From positions 248,001-312,000 of the forward strand of contig NZ_JOCA01000006.1 in NCBI RefSeq assembly GCF_000718785.1: a DNA stretch of 64,000 nt, in the 5' to 3' direction. The stretch comes from Streptomyces sp. NRRL WC-3626. GTDB taxonomy: Bacteria; Actinomycetota; Actinomycetes; Streptomycetales; Streptomycetaceae. How positions within the stretch are numbered: position 1 is the first letter of the stretch; the number at the start of each line of letters is the position of its first letter. Both the position numbers and the translations under genes were made by a program. Positions 16,404 through 25,377 of the stretch are shown piece by piece. Under the pieces are notes generated by a model. It was not told where the DNA came from and ran no database searches. It worked only from the letters and a program-made list of their open reading frames with translations.

Positions 16404-16877
16404 GTGACCGAGACGACACCACTCACCCTGGCCGGCATCGAGGCCACCGCCCGCGCGGCGCACGCCGGCCAGACGGACAAGGCGGGCCGGCCCTACGCCG
16501 AACACCTCCGCGCCGTGGCCGAGGGGGTACGGGCTCGCGGCGGCGACGAGGAACAGATCGCCGCGGCCTGGCTGCACGACGCCGTCGAGGACGACAGGCT
16601 GTCGGCGCGCTGGCTGGAGGAGGCGGCGCTCACCCGGCGCACCAAGGACATCGTCCTCGCCGTCACCAAACGCTCCGGGGAGCCGCCCGAGGCCTACGCG
16701 GCCCGCATCCTCGCCACCCCCGGCGCGCTGCTGGTGAAGGAGGCGGACCTGGCACACAACGCCGACCCGGCCCGTCTCGCCGCGCTGGACGGGCCCACGG
16801 GGAGACGACTGACCGAGAAGTACGCGCGGATGCGCGCACTCCTCGGTCTCGCTCCGGGAGAAGAACGGGTCGGGTGA
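16404..16877 (+). CDS. HD-domain protein (RelA/SpoT-hydrolase-like)
   Basis: A 157-residue protein resembling the isolated HD hydrolase domain of (p)ppGpp hydrolases. ARAAHAGQTDKAGRPYAEHLRAVA is followed by AAAWLHDAVEDD (the HD pair) and LLVKEADLAHNADPARL. Small HD proteins of this type include MESH1-like hydrolases of ppGpp or NADPH. The GTG at 16404 has CACACT six bases upstream and no ribosome site. An alternative GTG at 16389 would overlap the phosphatase end region. The gene faces the acyltransferase with a gap of only 4 bases. Confidence 0.78.
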   Translation: MTETTPLTLAGIEATARAAHAGQTDKAGRPYAEHLRAVAEGVRARGGDEEQIAAAWLHDAVEDDRLSARWLEEAALTRRTKDIVLAVTKRSGEPPEAYAARILATPGALLVKEADLAHNADPARLAALDGPTGRRLTEKYARMRALLGLAPGEERVG

Positions 16878-16881
16878 CCGG

Positions 16882-18075
16882 TTACACGGAGACTTTCTCG
16901 CTCGGCGTACGCGCCTCGGCGTCCGTCCGCCGCTCGCGGCCGTGGGCCGTATCGCCCGCGTCCTGCCGGAAGGCCCACGCCATCCTCGGCTCCACCACGC
17001 ACCGCAGGGCCCGCTGTACGGGTTTGGTGCACAGCACCGTGACGGCGGCGGCCGCGAGGACGGTCAGCCCGATCGCGCCGAGCGGCTCCTCGAACACCGG
17101 GTCGTGGAACCAGCCCGCGTAGCCGCCCGCCTTCACCAGGAAGGCGTGCAGCAGATAGCCGTAGATCGTGCCCGCGCCGAGCGAGGTGAACCACATGTGC
17201 CGGCGCGGCACCCAGGCGAAGAAACAGGCGGTCAGCAGCAGCGAGCAGCCGATCGTCGCGAACACCATGACCGGGCCCGTCCACCACGGCGCGCCCAGCT
17301 CCTGGGCGGCCCTGTTGTGGTAGAGCCAGCCGAGCTTCATGCGCGGCATCGACCACCAGGCGACGGCGGCCGCCGCGGCCAGCACCGGCAGGGACATCAG
17401 CCGCACCGAGCGCCGCTGCACCCGCTGGAAGTGCTCGGGCCGCAGCGTCAGGCCCAGCACGAAGAACGGCAGGAACTGCAGCACCCGCTGGAGCTCCAGG
17501 TCGTCACCGATCTGCGGCGACACCGAGCCGAGAGCGGCGAGGACCAGCGAGACCGCCACCGGATGACGGACCGTCTTCCACATCGGGGTGGTCAGCCGCC
17601 AGATGACCAGCGCGCACAGGAACCACAGGTGATACGTGGGGTCCAGCAGCGTGATGCCGTACTCCGGGTCGTCGTTCCCGTAGCGCTGGAACAGGGAGTA
17701 CGCCGTCTCGAAGACGACATAGGGGACGATCACCCCGGTGATCAGCCGCTTCACATGCTTGGGGCGCAGATCGAAACTGCGGGAGAAGTAGCCGGAGATC
17801 AGGATGAACGCCGGCATGTGGAACGTGTACACGACGCGGTACGCGGTCTCCACCGCCCCGTCGTCCAGGATCTGCCCCCAGGCGTGACCGACGGCCACCA
17901 GCACGATCGCCAGGTACTTGGCGTTGTCGAAGAACGCGTCGCGCTGTTTGCCGGGCGGCGCCGTCCGGTCGCTCTCCTTGCTCTCGGCGCGTGGGCTCGG
18001 CACTCCGTCCGCCGGCGACTGCGCCGGGGGAAGCGGCCTCCTTCGGTTGCCGTACGGTCGCTGCGAGTTCGTCAC
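16882..18075 (-). CDS. Membrane acyltransferase family 3 protein
   Basis: A 397-residue integral membrane protein with about ten hydrophobic segments. RDAFFDNAKYLAIVLVAVGHAW, YTFHMPAFILISGYFSR, FETAYSLFQ and LWFLCALVIWRL are characteristic of the acyltransferase-3 / OafA-like family, with the catalytic His in VGHAW. Such proteins move acyl groups onto cell-surface sugars or lipids. The first 45 residues are hydrophilic and rich in Pro, Arg and Ser. The GTG at 18075 follows GGGAGGG. The acceptor is unknown. Confidence 0.87.
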   Translation of the reverse strand: MTNSQRPYGNRRRPLPPAQSPADGVPSPRAESKESDRTAPPGKQRDAFFDNAKYLAIVLVAVGHAWGQILDDGAVETAYRVVYTFHMPAFILISGYFSRSFDLRPKHVKRLITGVIVPYVVFETAYSLFQRYGNDDPEYGITLLDPTYHLWFLCALVIWRLTTPMWKTVRHPVAVSLVLAALGSVSPQIGDDLELQRVLQFLPFFVLGLTLRPEHFQRVQRRSVRLMSLPVLAAAAAVAWWSMPRMKLGWLYHNRAAQELGAPWWTGPVMVFATIGCSLLLTACFFAWVPRRHMWFTSLGAGTIYGYLLHAFLVKAGGYAGWFHDPVFEEPLGAIGLTVLAAAAVTVLCTKPVQRALRCVVEPRMAWAFRQDAGDTAHGRERRTDAEARTPSEKVSV

Positions 18076-18699
18076 AGACCCTCCCGACAGGAACTCGGGG
18101 AGATGATCGGTGGGCTCGCTGCGCTTGCGGGGGACGAGGCAGCGTGGAACATCTGAGGCACCCTAGCGTTGTCCGTGGGATTTCGTAAAACACCGACGTC
18201 GTTAGCGGATATCCCGCTCGGGTACCCCGGATCCGGGAATGTGTGCGGGCGTGCTTCGTGATGGACAACACACTGTGCGGGGGGCGGGGTTGGGTGTCGC
18301 GTGCGCCGTTTTTTTCGTGACAGTACCGGACAGAACCATGCATAGAGATGACGGACCACTCAGGTGAAATGCCTCGCTTCGGGTCATTCTTCCCGAACCG
18401 CTCCCGGGCCTGTCGGGACGCCCGCGGCGCCAATTCGAATTACCTGCGAACGCGTTGTGTGGAGACGGAAACGATCCGTTTCAATTCCTTGCGCGGGTGT
18501 TGTTTCGAATTGCCGTGCGATACGGCGCTGTTGGCCTGTGGGGGCGGCCGTGCGCGGGACGAGCCGGCCGCGCCGGCGCGGACGATGTGTCAGCGGCCGC
18601 ATAGGGGAGCCCGGTTGGTGGCACGATGGTTCTGGCGGGGTGCGCGGGGTCGCGTCGCCCGGGCCGGGGAAGCGGAACCGACCGAGGGTGTGATCAGTT
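18076..18699. other. Gene-free divergent region with AT-richer patches
   Basis: This 624-base stretch lies between two divergent genes. I find no convincing coding region. It holds an AATTCGAATT palindrome (18432-18441), an inverted repeat GAAACG-ATC-CGTTTC (18468-18482), and a run of seven T (18309-18315) unusual for this genome. These may be promoters or operators, or a small RNA locus, but nothing identifies a class. Confidence 0.35.
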
Positions 18700-18894
18700 G
18701 TGGCCATTTCACTGTCTGTGGTGCTGCTGTTGGCGATCATCCTGGTGGTGCTGCTCAGAGGCGGCTCCATCAAGGCCGGACCGGCGGTCGTCGCTGTCCT
18801 CTTCGGCTTCTTCCTCGCCTCCACCGGCATGGCCGACGACATCCAGCGGTTCCTGGACTCGATAGCCGAAATGATCAACTCGATCAGCTTCTGA
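18700..18894 (+). CDS. Small two-helix membrane protein, function unknown
   Basis: A 64-residue protein. Residues 4-20 (SLSVVLLLAIILVVLLR) and about 26-45 (AGPAVVAVLFGFFLASTGMA) are hydrophobic, and the C-terminal 20 residues (DDIQRFLDSIAEMINSISF) form a likely amphipathic helix. The GTG is preceded by GAGGG at 12 bases. It is followed by a strong terminator, so it is probably a single-gene transcript. I do not recognise a function. Confidence 0.7.
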   Translation: MAISLSVVLLLAIILVVLLRGGSIKAGPAVVAVLFGFFLASTGMADDIQRFLDSIAEMINSISF

Positions 18895-18935
18895 CCCCGC
18901 CAGGCCCCGCCCCGGACGGCAACGGCCCACGGAAA

Positions 18936-18983
18936 CGCCCGGGGCCGGGCCGGAGGGTGATCCCTCCGGCCCGGCCCCGGGCG
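18936..18983. terminator. Bidirectional terminator between the small membrane gene and tRNA-Gly
   Basis: A perfect 22-bp GC stem (CGCCCGGGGCCGGGCC onward) with a TGAT loop lies between a rightward gene and a leftward tRNA gene. Confidence 0.85.
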
Positions 18984-18989
18984 GTACAG

Positions 18990-19060
18990 AGCGGGCGACG
19001 GGAATCGAACCCGCGTAGCTAGTTTGGAAGACTAGGGCTCTACCATTGAGCTACGCCCGC
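18990..19060 (-). tRNA. tRNA-Gly (anticodon TCC)
   Basis: A 71-base leftward cloverleaf: acceptor arms GCGGGCG/CGCCCGC, D arm GCTCAATGGTAGAGC, anticodon loop CTTCCAA with anticodon TCC, T loop TTCGATT and discriminator T. The CCA end is not encoded. Confidence 0.96.
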
Positions 19061-19224
19061 ATGCGTCGCGCCGCGCGTCGGTGACCGCGGCACTGACAGG
19101 CATCGTAGCGGGTCGTAGGCCTTCGCCGCACACCCCGTTTCCGGCCCGCCCCGGCGCCGCACCGCGCCCGCGAAACGCGGCGGCCGTCGCGGCCGGGGAC
19201 ATGTACCCTACGTGTCGCACCAGA

Positions 19225-19301
19225 CGGGGTGTGGCGCAGCTTGGTAGCGCGTCCGCTTTGGGAGCGGAAGGCCGTGGGTTCAAATCCCGCCACCCCGACC
19301 A
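19225..19301 (+). tRNA. tRNA-Pro (anticodon TGG)
   Basis: A 77-base rightward cloverleaf: acceptor arms CGGGGTG/CACCCCG, D arm GCGCAGCTTGGTAGCGC, anticodon loop TTTGGGA with anticodon TGG, T loop TTCAAAT, discriminator A and an encoded CCA. TACCCT, 15 bases upstream, is a likely -10. Confidence 0.96.
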
Positions 19302-19331
19302 GCCACCTGCCGTTGTGCCGGTGATCGCCTT

Positions 19332-19360
19332 TTGGGCGCCGTAGCCGCTGCCGTTACTAT
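19332..19360 (+). promoter_or_regulatory. Predicted promoter upstream of trigger factor
   Basis: TTGGGC (19332-19337), a 17-base spacer and TACTAT (19355-19360), 107 bases before the tig start codon. The only sigma-70-like pair I see in this gap. Confidence 0.45.
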
Positions 19361-19467
19361 GCAAACTGCGCGCCCTGTGTGTCTCTGACAGTCCTCCGGG
19401 CGGCGAAATCGGCCGGACCTCTCTGGTCCCGGCAGTACCGAGAAGTCAGCCACAAGGAGACCGAACC

Positions 19468-20844
19468 GTGAAGAGCGCCGTGGAGACCCTGAACCCGACC
19501 CGGGTTCGGCTCACTGTCGAGGTGCCCTTCGAGGAGCTCAAGGACAGCCTCGACGCGGCGTACAAGAAGATCAACCAGCAGGTCACGGTGAAGGGCTTCC
19601 GCAAGGGCAAGGTCCCGGCCCGGGTCATCGACCAGCGGTTCGGCCGCGGTGCGGTGCTGGAGGAGGCCGTCAACGACGCCCTCCCGAAGTTCTACACCGA
19701 CGCGGTCAACGAGGCCGAGCTGAACCCGCTCGGCCAGCCCGAGGTCGACATCACGGAGCTGAAGGACGGCGAGACGCTGAACTTCACCGCCGAGGTCGAC
19801 ATCCGCCCCTCCATCGAGATCCCGGACTACTCCGGCATCGAGGTCGAGGTCGACGCCGTCGAGGTCACCGACGAGGACGTCGAGAAGTCGGTCGAGCAGC
19901 TCCGCGAGCGCTTCGCCTCCACCTCCCCGGTGGAGCGTGCCGCCGCCGACGGTGACGTCGTCACCATCGACCTGGAGGCCAAGGTCGACGGTGAGATCCT
20001 GGAGGACGGCGTCGCGAGCGGCGTCTCCTACACCATCGGCTCCGGCGAGCTGCTGGACGGCATCGATGACGCCGTGACGGGCCTGGAGGCCGGTGGCGAG
20101 GCCACCTTCACCTCCGAGCTCAAGGGCGGCTCGGCGGCCGGCAAGGAGGCCGAGGTCACCGTCAAGGTCTCCCAGGTCGCCGCCCGTGAGCTGCCCGAGC
20201 TGGACGACGAGTTCGCCCAGCTCGCCTCCGAGTTCGACACCCTCGAGGAGCTGAAGGCGGACAGCCGTAAGCGCCTGGAGAACATGAAGCAGTACGACCA
20301 GGCCACGCAGGCCCAGGAGCGCGTCCTGGAGAAGCTGCTCGAGCTGGTCGAGGTCCCGGTCCCCGAGAAGCTGCTCGAGGACGAGATCAACACCCGTAAG
20401 CACAACCTCGAGCACCACCAGCTCGGCCAGATGGGCCTCGACCTCGCGAAGTACCTGGAGATCCAGGGCAAGACCGAGGAGGAGTTCGAGACCGAGACCC
20501 GCGAGTCCGCGGTCAAGGGCATCAAGACCCAGTTCGTGCTCGACGAGCTCGTCAAGCAGGAGAAGCTCAACGTCAACCAGGAGGAGCTCACCGAGCACCT
20601 CATGCGGCGCGCGGCCTCCTCCGGCATGTCCCCCGACCAGTTCGCCCAGGCCGTCGTCGAGCAGGGCCAGGTCCCGCTCCTCGTCGGCGAGGTCGCCCGC
20701 GGCAAGGCGCTGGCCGCCGTGGTCGAGAAGTCCACGGTCAAGGACACCAACGGCGAGATCGTCGACCTCGAGGACGAGGACGAGGAGGAGACGGCCGAGG
20801 CGGAGACCGCCGAGACCGCCCCCGAGGAGAAGCCCGAGGCCTGA
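19468..20844 (+). CDS. tig: Trigger factor, ribosome-associated chaperone and prolyl isomerase
   Basis: A 458-residue protein with the three trigger-factor domains. The N-terminal ribosome-docking signature GFRKGKVP occupies residues 43-50. The FKBP-type isomerase domain lies around residues 150-240 ([14 protein letters not shown]) and a long helical C-terminal chaperone domain follows. A very acidic tail (about 25 residues, [12 protein letters not shown] then TAPEEKPEA) is typical of Streptomyces. It binds nascent chains at the ribosome exit. The GTG start follows AAGGAGACCGAACC. Its position before the clp genes is conserved and links folding with degradation. Confidence 0.97.
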   Translation: MKSAVETLNPTRVRLTVEVPFEELKDSLDAAYKKINQQVTVKGFRKGKVPARVIDQRFGRGAVLEEAVNDALPKFYTDAVNEAELNPLGQPEVDITELKDGETLNFTAEVDIRPSIEIPDYSGIEVEVDAVEVTDEDVEKSVEQLRERFASTSPVERAAADGDVVTIDLEAKVDGEILEDGVASGVSYTIGSGELLDGIDDAVTGLEAGGEATFTSELKGGSAAGKEAEVTVKVSQVAARELPELDDEFAQLASEFDTLEELKADSRKRLENMKQYDQATQAQERVLEKLLELVEVPVPEKLLEDEINTRKHNLEHHQLGQMGLDLAKYLEIQGKTEEEFETETRESAVKGIKTQFVLDELVKQEKLNVNQEELTEHLMRRAASSGMSPDQFAQAVVEQGQVPLLVGEVARGKALAAVVEKSTVKDTNGEIVDLEDEDEEETAEAETAETAPEEKPEA

Positions 20845-21264
20845 CCCTCACCGCTCCACCTGCGACGGGCCCCCGGACGACCAGTCCCGGGGGCCCGTCG
20901 GCCGTACGGCGGCCGGTGGGGGTTGTCCGCGCCCCCGAGGTGGGCTGCGTCCACGTTTGGCCGGGAAGCACCCGCGTTGCGCAACACGCGGCACATCTCC
21001 GCCGGACGCGGATGCGGCCCACCCGGGGCGCGGGGCCGTATCGACATGCGGCTCGGCCGCGACGGGCGCGACCGGCCCCCACCGGCGCGCGGCCGTGTAC
21101 GGGACCCGTACCCCCGCCGGAACGGCGGACCCCCGTCCCCGCCGAGCGCTACGCCCCCGGCGAACACCCCGGTTACCGGGATTCCCCGGCGGAGCCCCCG
21201 CGTTAGGGTCCATGAATACCAGGGGACGCGAGTCACCGATAACGCTCCAGTCCCACAGGGAAAC
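20845..21264 (+). promoter_or_regulatory. Upstream region of the clpP1 clpP2 operon
   Basis: This 420-base gap holds the tig terminator (20864-20899) and otherwise no gene. At 20976-20991 lies GTTGCGCAACACGCGG, containing CGC-N5-GCG, which resembles the operator of ClgR, the known activator of clp genes in actinobacteria. The exact ClgR consensus GTTCGC is not matched, so this is tentative. Confidence 0.45.
20864..20899 (+). terminator. Hairpin terminator after trigger factor
   Basis: A 14-bp GC stem (GACGGGCCCCCGGA and a complement carrying one extra C opposite the inner stem) 19 bases past the tig stop codon. Confidence 0.75.
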
Positions 21265-21924
21265 GTGAGACGGCCCGGCGCCGTCGTAAGACGAGCAGGT
21301 GGATACGTGACGAATCTGATGCCCTCAGCCGCCGGCGAGCCCTCCATCGGTGGTGGCCTCGGCGACCAGGTCTACAACCGGCTGCTCGGCGAGCGGATCA
21401 TCTTCCTCGGCCAGCCGGTCGACGACGACATTGCCAACAAGATCACCGCACAGCTGCTGCTCCTTGCCGCCGACCCGGACAAGGACATCTACCTGTACAT
21501 CAACAGCCCCGGCGGCTCGATCACGGCCGGCATGGCGATCTACGACACCATGCAGTTCATCAAGAACGACGTGGTGACGATCGCGATGGGCCTGGCGGCC
21601 TCCATGGGCCAGTTCCTGCTGAGCGCCGGCACCCCCGGCAAGCGCTTCGCGCTGCCGAACGCCGAGATCCTGATCCACCAGCCGTCCGCCGGCCTCGCCG
21701 GCTCGGCCTCGGACATCAAGATCCACGCCGAGCGGCTGCTGCACACCAAGAAGCGCATGGCGGAGCTGACGTCCCAGCACACCGGCCAGTCGGTCGAGCA
21801 GATCACCCGCGACTCCGACCGCGACCGCTGGTTCGACGCCTTCGAGGCCAAGGAGTACGGCCTCATCGACGACGTGATCCCCACGGCCGCCGGCATGCCG
21901 GGCGGAGGCGGCACCGGGGCCTGA
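21265..21924 (+). CDS. clpP1: ATP-dependent Clp protease proteolytic subunit 1
   Basis: A ClpP serine peptidase. Catalytic residues are S113 in LAASMGQF, H138 in LIHQPS, and an Asp in the later DSDRDRWF stretch (numbering for the GTG at 21265). [22 protein letters not shown] is the ClpP hallmark. Two starts are plausible: GTG 21265 (219 residues, AGGGA close by) and GTG 21307 (205 residues, beginning [11 protein letters not shown], with AGGTGG upstream). The N terminus is expected to be processed anyway. It forms mixed rings with ClpP2 and degrades substrates delivered by ClpX or ClpC. The clpP2 gene begins 113 bases later in the same operon. Confidence 0.96.
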   Translation: MRRPGAVVRRAGGYVTNLMPSAAGEPSIGGGLGDQVYNRLLGERIIFLGQPVDDDIANKITAQLLLLAADPDKDIYLYINSPGGSITAGMAIYDTMQFIKNDVVTIAMGLAASMGQFLLSAGTPGKRFALPNAEILIHQPSAGLAGSASDIKIHAERLLHTKKRMAELTSQHTGQSVEQITRDSDRDRWFDAFEAKEYGLIDDVIPTAAGMPGGGGTGA

Positions 21925-22037
21925 GCGGCCGTACGGGAGCCCCCGTGGCCCCGCACCGGCCCCCGGACCCCTCCGCAGGGCCCGGAACACGCCCCAGCAG
22001 CCCCAGCCGACCGCCTCAGCCCCTTTCAGGAGACACC

Positions 22038-22730
22038 GTGAACGACTTCCCCGGCAGCGGCCTGTACGACCGCACGCCCGCCGCCTCCGAGGGCCGTTAC
22101 ACCGGCCCCTCGGCCGAGTCCCGCTACGTCATCCCGCGCTTCGTCGAGCGCACCTCCCAGGGCATCCGCGAGTACGACCCGTACGCGAAGCTCTTCGAGG
22201 AGCGGGTGATCTTCCTCGGCGTCCAGATCGACGACGCCTCCGCCAACGACGTCATGGCGCAGCTGCTGTGCCTGGAGTCGATGGACCCCGACCGTGACAT
22301 CTCGATCTACATCAACAGCCCCGGCGGCTCCTTCACCGCGCTCACGGCGATCTACGACACGATGCAGTACGTGAAGCCGGACATCCAGACGGTCTGCATG
22401 GGCCAGGCCGCCTCCGCCGCCGCCGTCCTGCTGGCCGCCGGTACGCCCGGCAAGCGCATGGCCCTGCCGAACGCGCGCGTGCTGATCCACCAGCCGTACA
22501 GCGAGACCGGCCGCGGTCAGGTCTCCGACCTGGAGATCGCCGCCAACGAGATCCTGCGGATGCGCAGCCAGCTGGAGGAGATGCTGGCCAAGCACTCCAC
22601 CCGCCCGCTGGACAAGATCCGCGAGGACATCGAGCGCGACAAGATCCTCACGGCCGAGGACGCGCTGGAGTACGGCCTGGTCGACCAGATCATCACCACC
22701 CGGAAGATGGACAACTCCAGCCTGCGCTGA
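22038..22730 (+). CDS. clpP2: ATP-dependent Clp protease proteolytic subunit 2
   Basis: A 230-residue ClpP with S126 in GQAASAAAV and H151 in LIHQPYSE as visible catalytic residues. [20 protein letters not shown] marks the handle region. The N-terminal extension of about 30 residues ([16 protein letters not shown]) precedes the conserved [12 protein letters not shown] and is characteristic of actinobacterial ClpP2. The GTG follows AGGAGACACC. It is the second gene of the clpP1P2 operon, and ClpP1P2 heterotetradecamers are the active form in related bacteria. Confidence 0.96.
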   Translation: MNDFPGSGLYDRTPAASEGRYTGPSAESRYVIPRFVERTSQGIREYDPYAKLFEERVIFLGVQIDDASANDVMAQLLCLESMDPDRDISIYINSPGGSFTALTAIYDTMQYVKPDIQTVCMGQAASAAAVLLAAGTPGKRMALPNARVLIHQPYSETGRGQVSDLEIAANEILRMRSQLEEMLAKHSTRPLDKIREDIERDKILTAEDALEYGLVDQIITTRKMDNSSLR

Positions 22731-22757
22731 CGCGAGGCGGGGGTGTAACGTCTGCCG

Positions 22758-22809
22758 CCCCTTGGCACGGTTTGGCACGGTCCACGTCAAAGTGAACCGT
22801 GCCAAGGGG
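22758..22809 (+). promoter_or_regulatory. Inverted repeat with a duplicated arm between clpP2 and clpX
   Basis: CCCCTTGGCACGGT (22758-22771) is exactly complementary to ACCGTGCCAAGGGG (22796-22809). A second copy TTGGCACGGT (22772-22781) sits immediately after the first and can pair with the same 3' arm (22796-22805). Two mutually exclusive hairpins are therefore possible. It may be the clpP2 terminator or a regulatory element for clpX. Confidence 0.55.
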
Positions 22810-22913
22810 GGCCCGAACGGGGGGCCAGGCAAGGTACCGTCGGACATAAGGCAGCACCAGGAGTCGCTGGACGTTGACGTCCAGGTGGCTCCCAGGCGAA
22901 GGGGAAGCACACC

Positions 22914-24200
22914 GTGGCACGCATCGGTGACGGCGGCGATCTGCTCAAGTGCTCGTTCTGCGGCAAGAGCCAGAAGCAGGTCAAGAAGCTCATCGCAGGG
23001 CCCGGTGTCTACATCTGCGACGAGTGCATCGATCTCTGCAACGAGATCATCGAGGAAGAGCTCGCCGAGACCAGTGAGGTCCGCTGGGAGGAGCTGCCCA
23101 AGCCCCGCGAGATCTACGAGTTCCTCGAGGGGTACGTGGTGGGGCAGGAGTCGGCCAAGAAAGCCCTCTCCGTCGCCGTGTACAACCACTACAAGCGCGT
23201 CCAGGCCGGTGAGAACGGCGGCGCCCAGGGCCGTGAGGACGCCATCGAACTGGCGAAGTCGAACATCCTGCTGCTGGGCCCCACGGGCTCCGGCAAGACC
23301 CTCCTCGCCCAGACCCTCGCCCGCATGCTGAACGTCCCGTTCGCGATCGCCGACGCCACGGCGCTCACGGAGGCGGGCTACGTCGGCGAGGACGTCGAGA
23401 ACATCCTGCTGAAGCTGATCCAGGCGGCCGACTACGACGTCAAGAAGGCCGAGACCGGGATCATCTACATCGACGAGATCGACAAAGTCGCCCGCAAGAG
23501 TGAAAACCCGTCGATCACCCGTGACGTCAGCGGTGAGGGCGTGCAGCAGGCCCTGCTGAAGATCCTCGAGGGCACCACGGCCTCCGTGCCGCCGCAGGGC
23601 GGCCGCAAGCACCCGCACCAGGAGTTCATCCAGATCGACACGACGAACGTGCTGTTCATCGTGGGCGGCGCCTTCGCCGGACTGGAGAAGATCATCGAGG
23701 GCCGGGCCGGCGCCAAGGGCATCGGCTTCGGCGCGACGATCCGCTCCAAGCGGGAGATGGAGAACAAGGACCAGTTCGAGCAGGTCATGCCCGAGGACCT
23801 GGTCAAGTTCGGCATGATCCCCGAGTTCATCGGCCGGCTCCCCGTCATCACCAGCGTCCACAACCTGGACCGCGAGGCCCTCCTCCAGATCCTGGTCGAG
23901 CCGCGTAACGCGCTGGTGAAGCAGTACCAGCGGCTGTTCGAACTCGACGGTGTGGAGCTGGACTTCGAGCGCGAGGCGCTGGAGGCCATCGCCGACCAGG
24001 CCATCCTCCGCCAGACCGGCGCGCGCGGTCTGCGCGCCATCATGGAGGAGGTCCTCCAGGGCGTGATGTACGAGGTCCCGTCCCGCAAGGACGTCGCCCG
24101 CGTCGTCATCACGGCCGACGTGGTCCTCTCCAACGTCAACCCGACCCTGATCCCGCGCGACGCCCGCGGCCGCGGCTCGGGCGAGCAGAAGACGGCGTAA
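22914..24200 (+). CDS. clpX: ATP-dependent Clp protease ATPase subunit ClpX
   Basis: A 428-residue AAA+ unfoldase. The N-terminal zinc-binding domain has [11 protein letters not shown] and [13 protein letters not shown]. Walker A is [11 protein letters not shown], Walker B is [13 protein letters not shown], and the IGF loop region for ClpP docking reads [13 protein letters not shown]. The sensor-2 stretch is [14 protein letters not shown]. It recognises tagged substrates and feeds them to ClpP1P2. The GTG follows AAGGGGAAGCACACC. It has its own 183-base upstream region with an unusual duplicated hairpin, so it is not simply cotranscribed with clpP1P2. Confidence 0.97.
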   Translation: MARIGDGGDLLKCSFCGKSQKQVKKLIAGPGVYICDECIDLCNEIIEEELAETSEVRWEELPKPREIYEFLEGYVVGQESAKKALSVAVYNHYKRVQAGENGGAQGREDAIELAKSNILLLGPTGSGKTLLAQTLARMLNVPFAIADATALTEAGYVGEDVENILLKLIQAADYDVKKAETGIIYIDEIDKVARKSENPSITRDVSGEGVQQALLKILEGTTASVPPQGGRKHPHQEFIQIDTTNVLFIVGGAFAGLEKIIEGRAGAKGIGFGATIRSKREMENKDQFEQVMPEDLVKFGMIPEFIGRLPVITSVHNLDREALLQILVEPRNALVKQYQRLFELDGVELDFEREALEAIADQAILRQTGARGLRAIMEEVLQGVMYEVPSRKDVARVVITADVVLSNVNPTLIPRDARGRGSGEQKTA

Positions 24201-24208
24201 CCCCGGAC

Positions 24209-24251
24209 ACGCGGAAGGGGCCCCGGTCGACGACCGGGGCCCCTTCCGCGT
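24209..24251. terminator. Bidirectional terminator between clpX and the membrane protein gene
   Basis: A perfect 21-bp inverted repeat (ACGCGGAAGGGGCCCC onward) centred on one base, between convergent stop codons 9 and 12 bases away. Confidence 0.9.
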
Positions 24252-24262
24252 ATCCGTGCGGG

Positions 24263-25240
24263 TCAGACCTTCGCGCGGATCTCCTTGCGGAGCTTCGTGG
24301 TGAGGTCGACCGCGGTGTCCTTGGCGACGCCCGTGCCGTTGTTGTCACCGGGGGAGACCATGGCGACCGTGCTGTAGTCGGCCCAGGCGCAGAACCAGTC
24401 GGTCGACTCCTTCTTGGTGAGCCCGTTGACGGCCTTCGTCGACTGGCACTTGGCGACGGCGCCGTCGATCTCGACCTCCTCGGGCTCGCCGACCAGCTCG
24501 ACGTTCTGCATACCGCCGCTGCTGCTGGTCGAGCCCTCCTTGACTTCCTTCTGGATGTTCGCGAAGAACTTGTCGAGCGTCGACTGCGGTTCGGCGATCT
24601 TGCCGTAACCGCCCACCATCGTCATCCCCTTGGCCTTCAGCAGCTCGGCCTGGTCGGGGAGCGTGGACGGGTCGTTGGGGTCGAAGTTGCTCAAGTCGGC
24701 GGTGGACCACTGTCCGATGACACTGACGCCGTTCTTGATGCCGCTCTTCTCCATGTCCTTCGCGTTGTCGGCGTCGTCCTTCACCTGGGCCTCGCCGGCC
24801 CGCGTGTACTCGCCGAGCACCGTCGTCGGCGTGGTCAGCTTGTGCGCGCCGTCGTCCTCCAGGCCGCCCGCGCCGCCGCCTCCGCCGATGACGAAGTACG
24901 CGCCCACGCCGATGGCCGCGACGACCGCGACCGCGCCGATGATGATGCCGGCCTTCTTGCCGCCGCCACCGGACGCCGGGGGCTGGCCCGGCACACCGTA
25001 GCCGGGCTGGCCGTAGGGCGGCTGCTGACCGTACGGCTGCTGCGGCGGGACACCCGGCTGGCCCTGCTGCGGGTAGCCGTATCCGGGCTGGCCGGGCTGA
25101 CCGGGCTGGCCCGGCTGCTGGGGGTAGCCGTAGCCGGGCTGCGGAGCCTGCGGCTGCTGGCCGTAAGGTCCCTGCTGGCCGTACGGCCCGGGCTGCTGGG
25201 GCTGCTGCCCGCCGTACGGGCCCGGCTGGTTGTAACTCAT
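24263..25240 (-). CDS. Single-pass membrane protein with Pro/Gln/Gly/Tyr-rich cytoplasmic head
   Basis: A 325-residue protein. Residues 1-90 are low-complexity repeats of PGYGYPQQ, PYGQQ and GQPGQPGQ. A lysine pair precedes a transmembrane helix at about 97-118 (AGIIIGAVAVVAAIGVGAYF), then a glycine hinge and an extracellular domain of about 200 residues with two cysteines late in the domain (AKCQSTKA and DWFCAWAD), probably a disulfide. This architecture is common in Streptomyces surface proteins of unknown role. The ATG at 25240 follows GGAGGGG. It is divergent from valS. Confidence 0.8.
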   Translation of the reverse strand: MSYNQPGPYGGQQPQQPGPYGQQGPYGQQPQAPQPGYGYPQQPGQPGQPGQPGYGYPQQGQPGVPPQQPYGQQPPYGQPGYGVPGQPPASGGGGKKAGIIIGAVAVVAAIGVGAYFVIGGGGGAGGLEDDGAHKLTTPTTVLGEYTRAGEAQVKDDADNAKDMEKSGIKNGVSVIGQWSTADLSNFDPNDPSTLPDQAELLKAKGMTMVGGYGKIAEPQSTLDKFFANIQKEVKEGSTSSSGGMQNVELVGEPEEVEIDGAVAKCQSTKAVNGLTKKESTDWFCAWADYSTVAMVSPGDNNGTGVAKDTAVDLTTKLRKEIRAKV

Positions 25241-25364
25241 GACTGGGTTCCCCTCCAGATGCTTATGCGTTGCTGACATCCTGACTCAGAGGAGAACGGT
25301 TCAGGCCAGTGGGGGTCGCACCGTTACAGAGGAATCGCGTTTCGGTACAGGGCCGTGACGCCTC

Positions 25365-25370
25365 TAAACT
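25365..25370 (+). promoter_or_regulatory. Predicted -10 box of a leaderless valS transcript
   Basis: TAAACT ends seven bases before the valS GTG, and no ribosome site lies between. TTCGGT at 25341-25346 is a weak -35 candidate with an 18-base spacer. Transcription would start at or next to the GTG. Confidence 0.5.
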
Positions 25371-25377
25371 GAGTCCC

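Noticed and set aside
18348..19022. Open frame starting ATGACGGACC in the large gap before the small membrane protein
   Set aside because: Codon positions do not show the expected GC bias, it overlaps the small membrane gene in another frame and runs into the terminator and tRNA-Gly.
25241..25377. T-box riboswitch upstream of valS
   Set aside because: The gap is short, has no specifier stem or conserved T-box sequence, and the promoter appears to sit right at the start codon.
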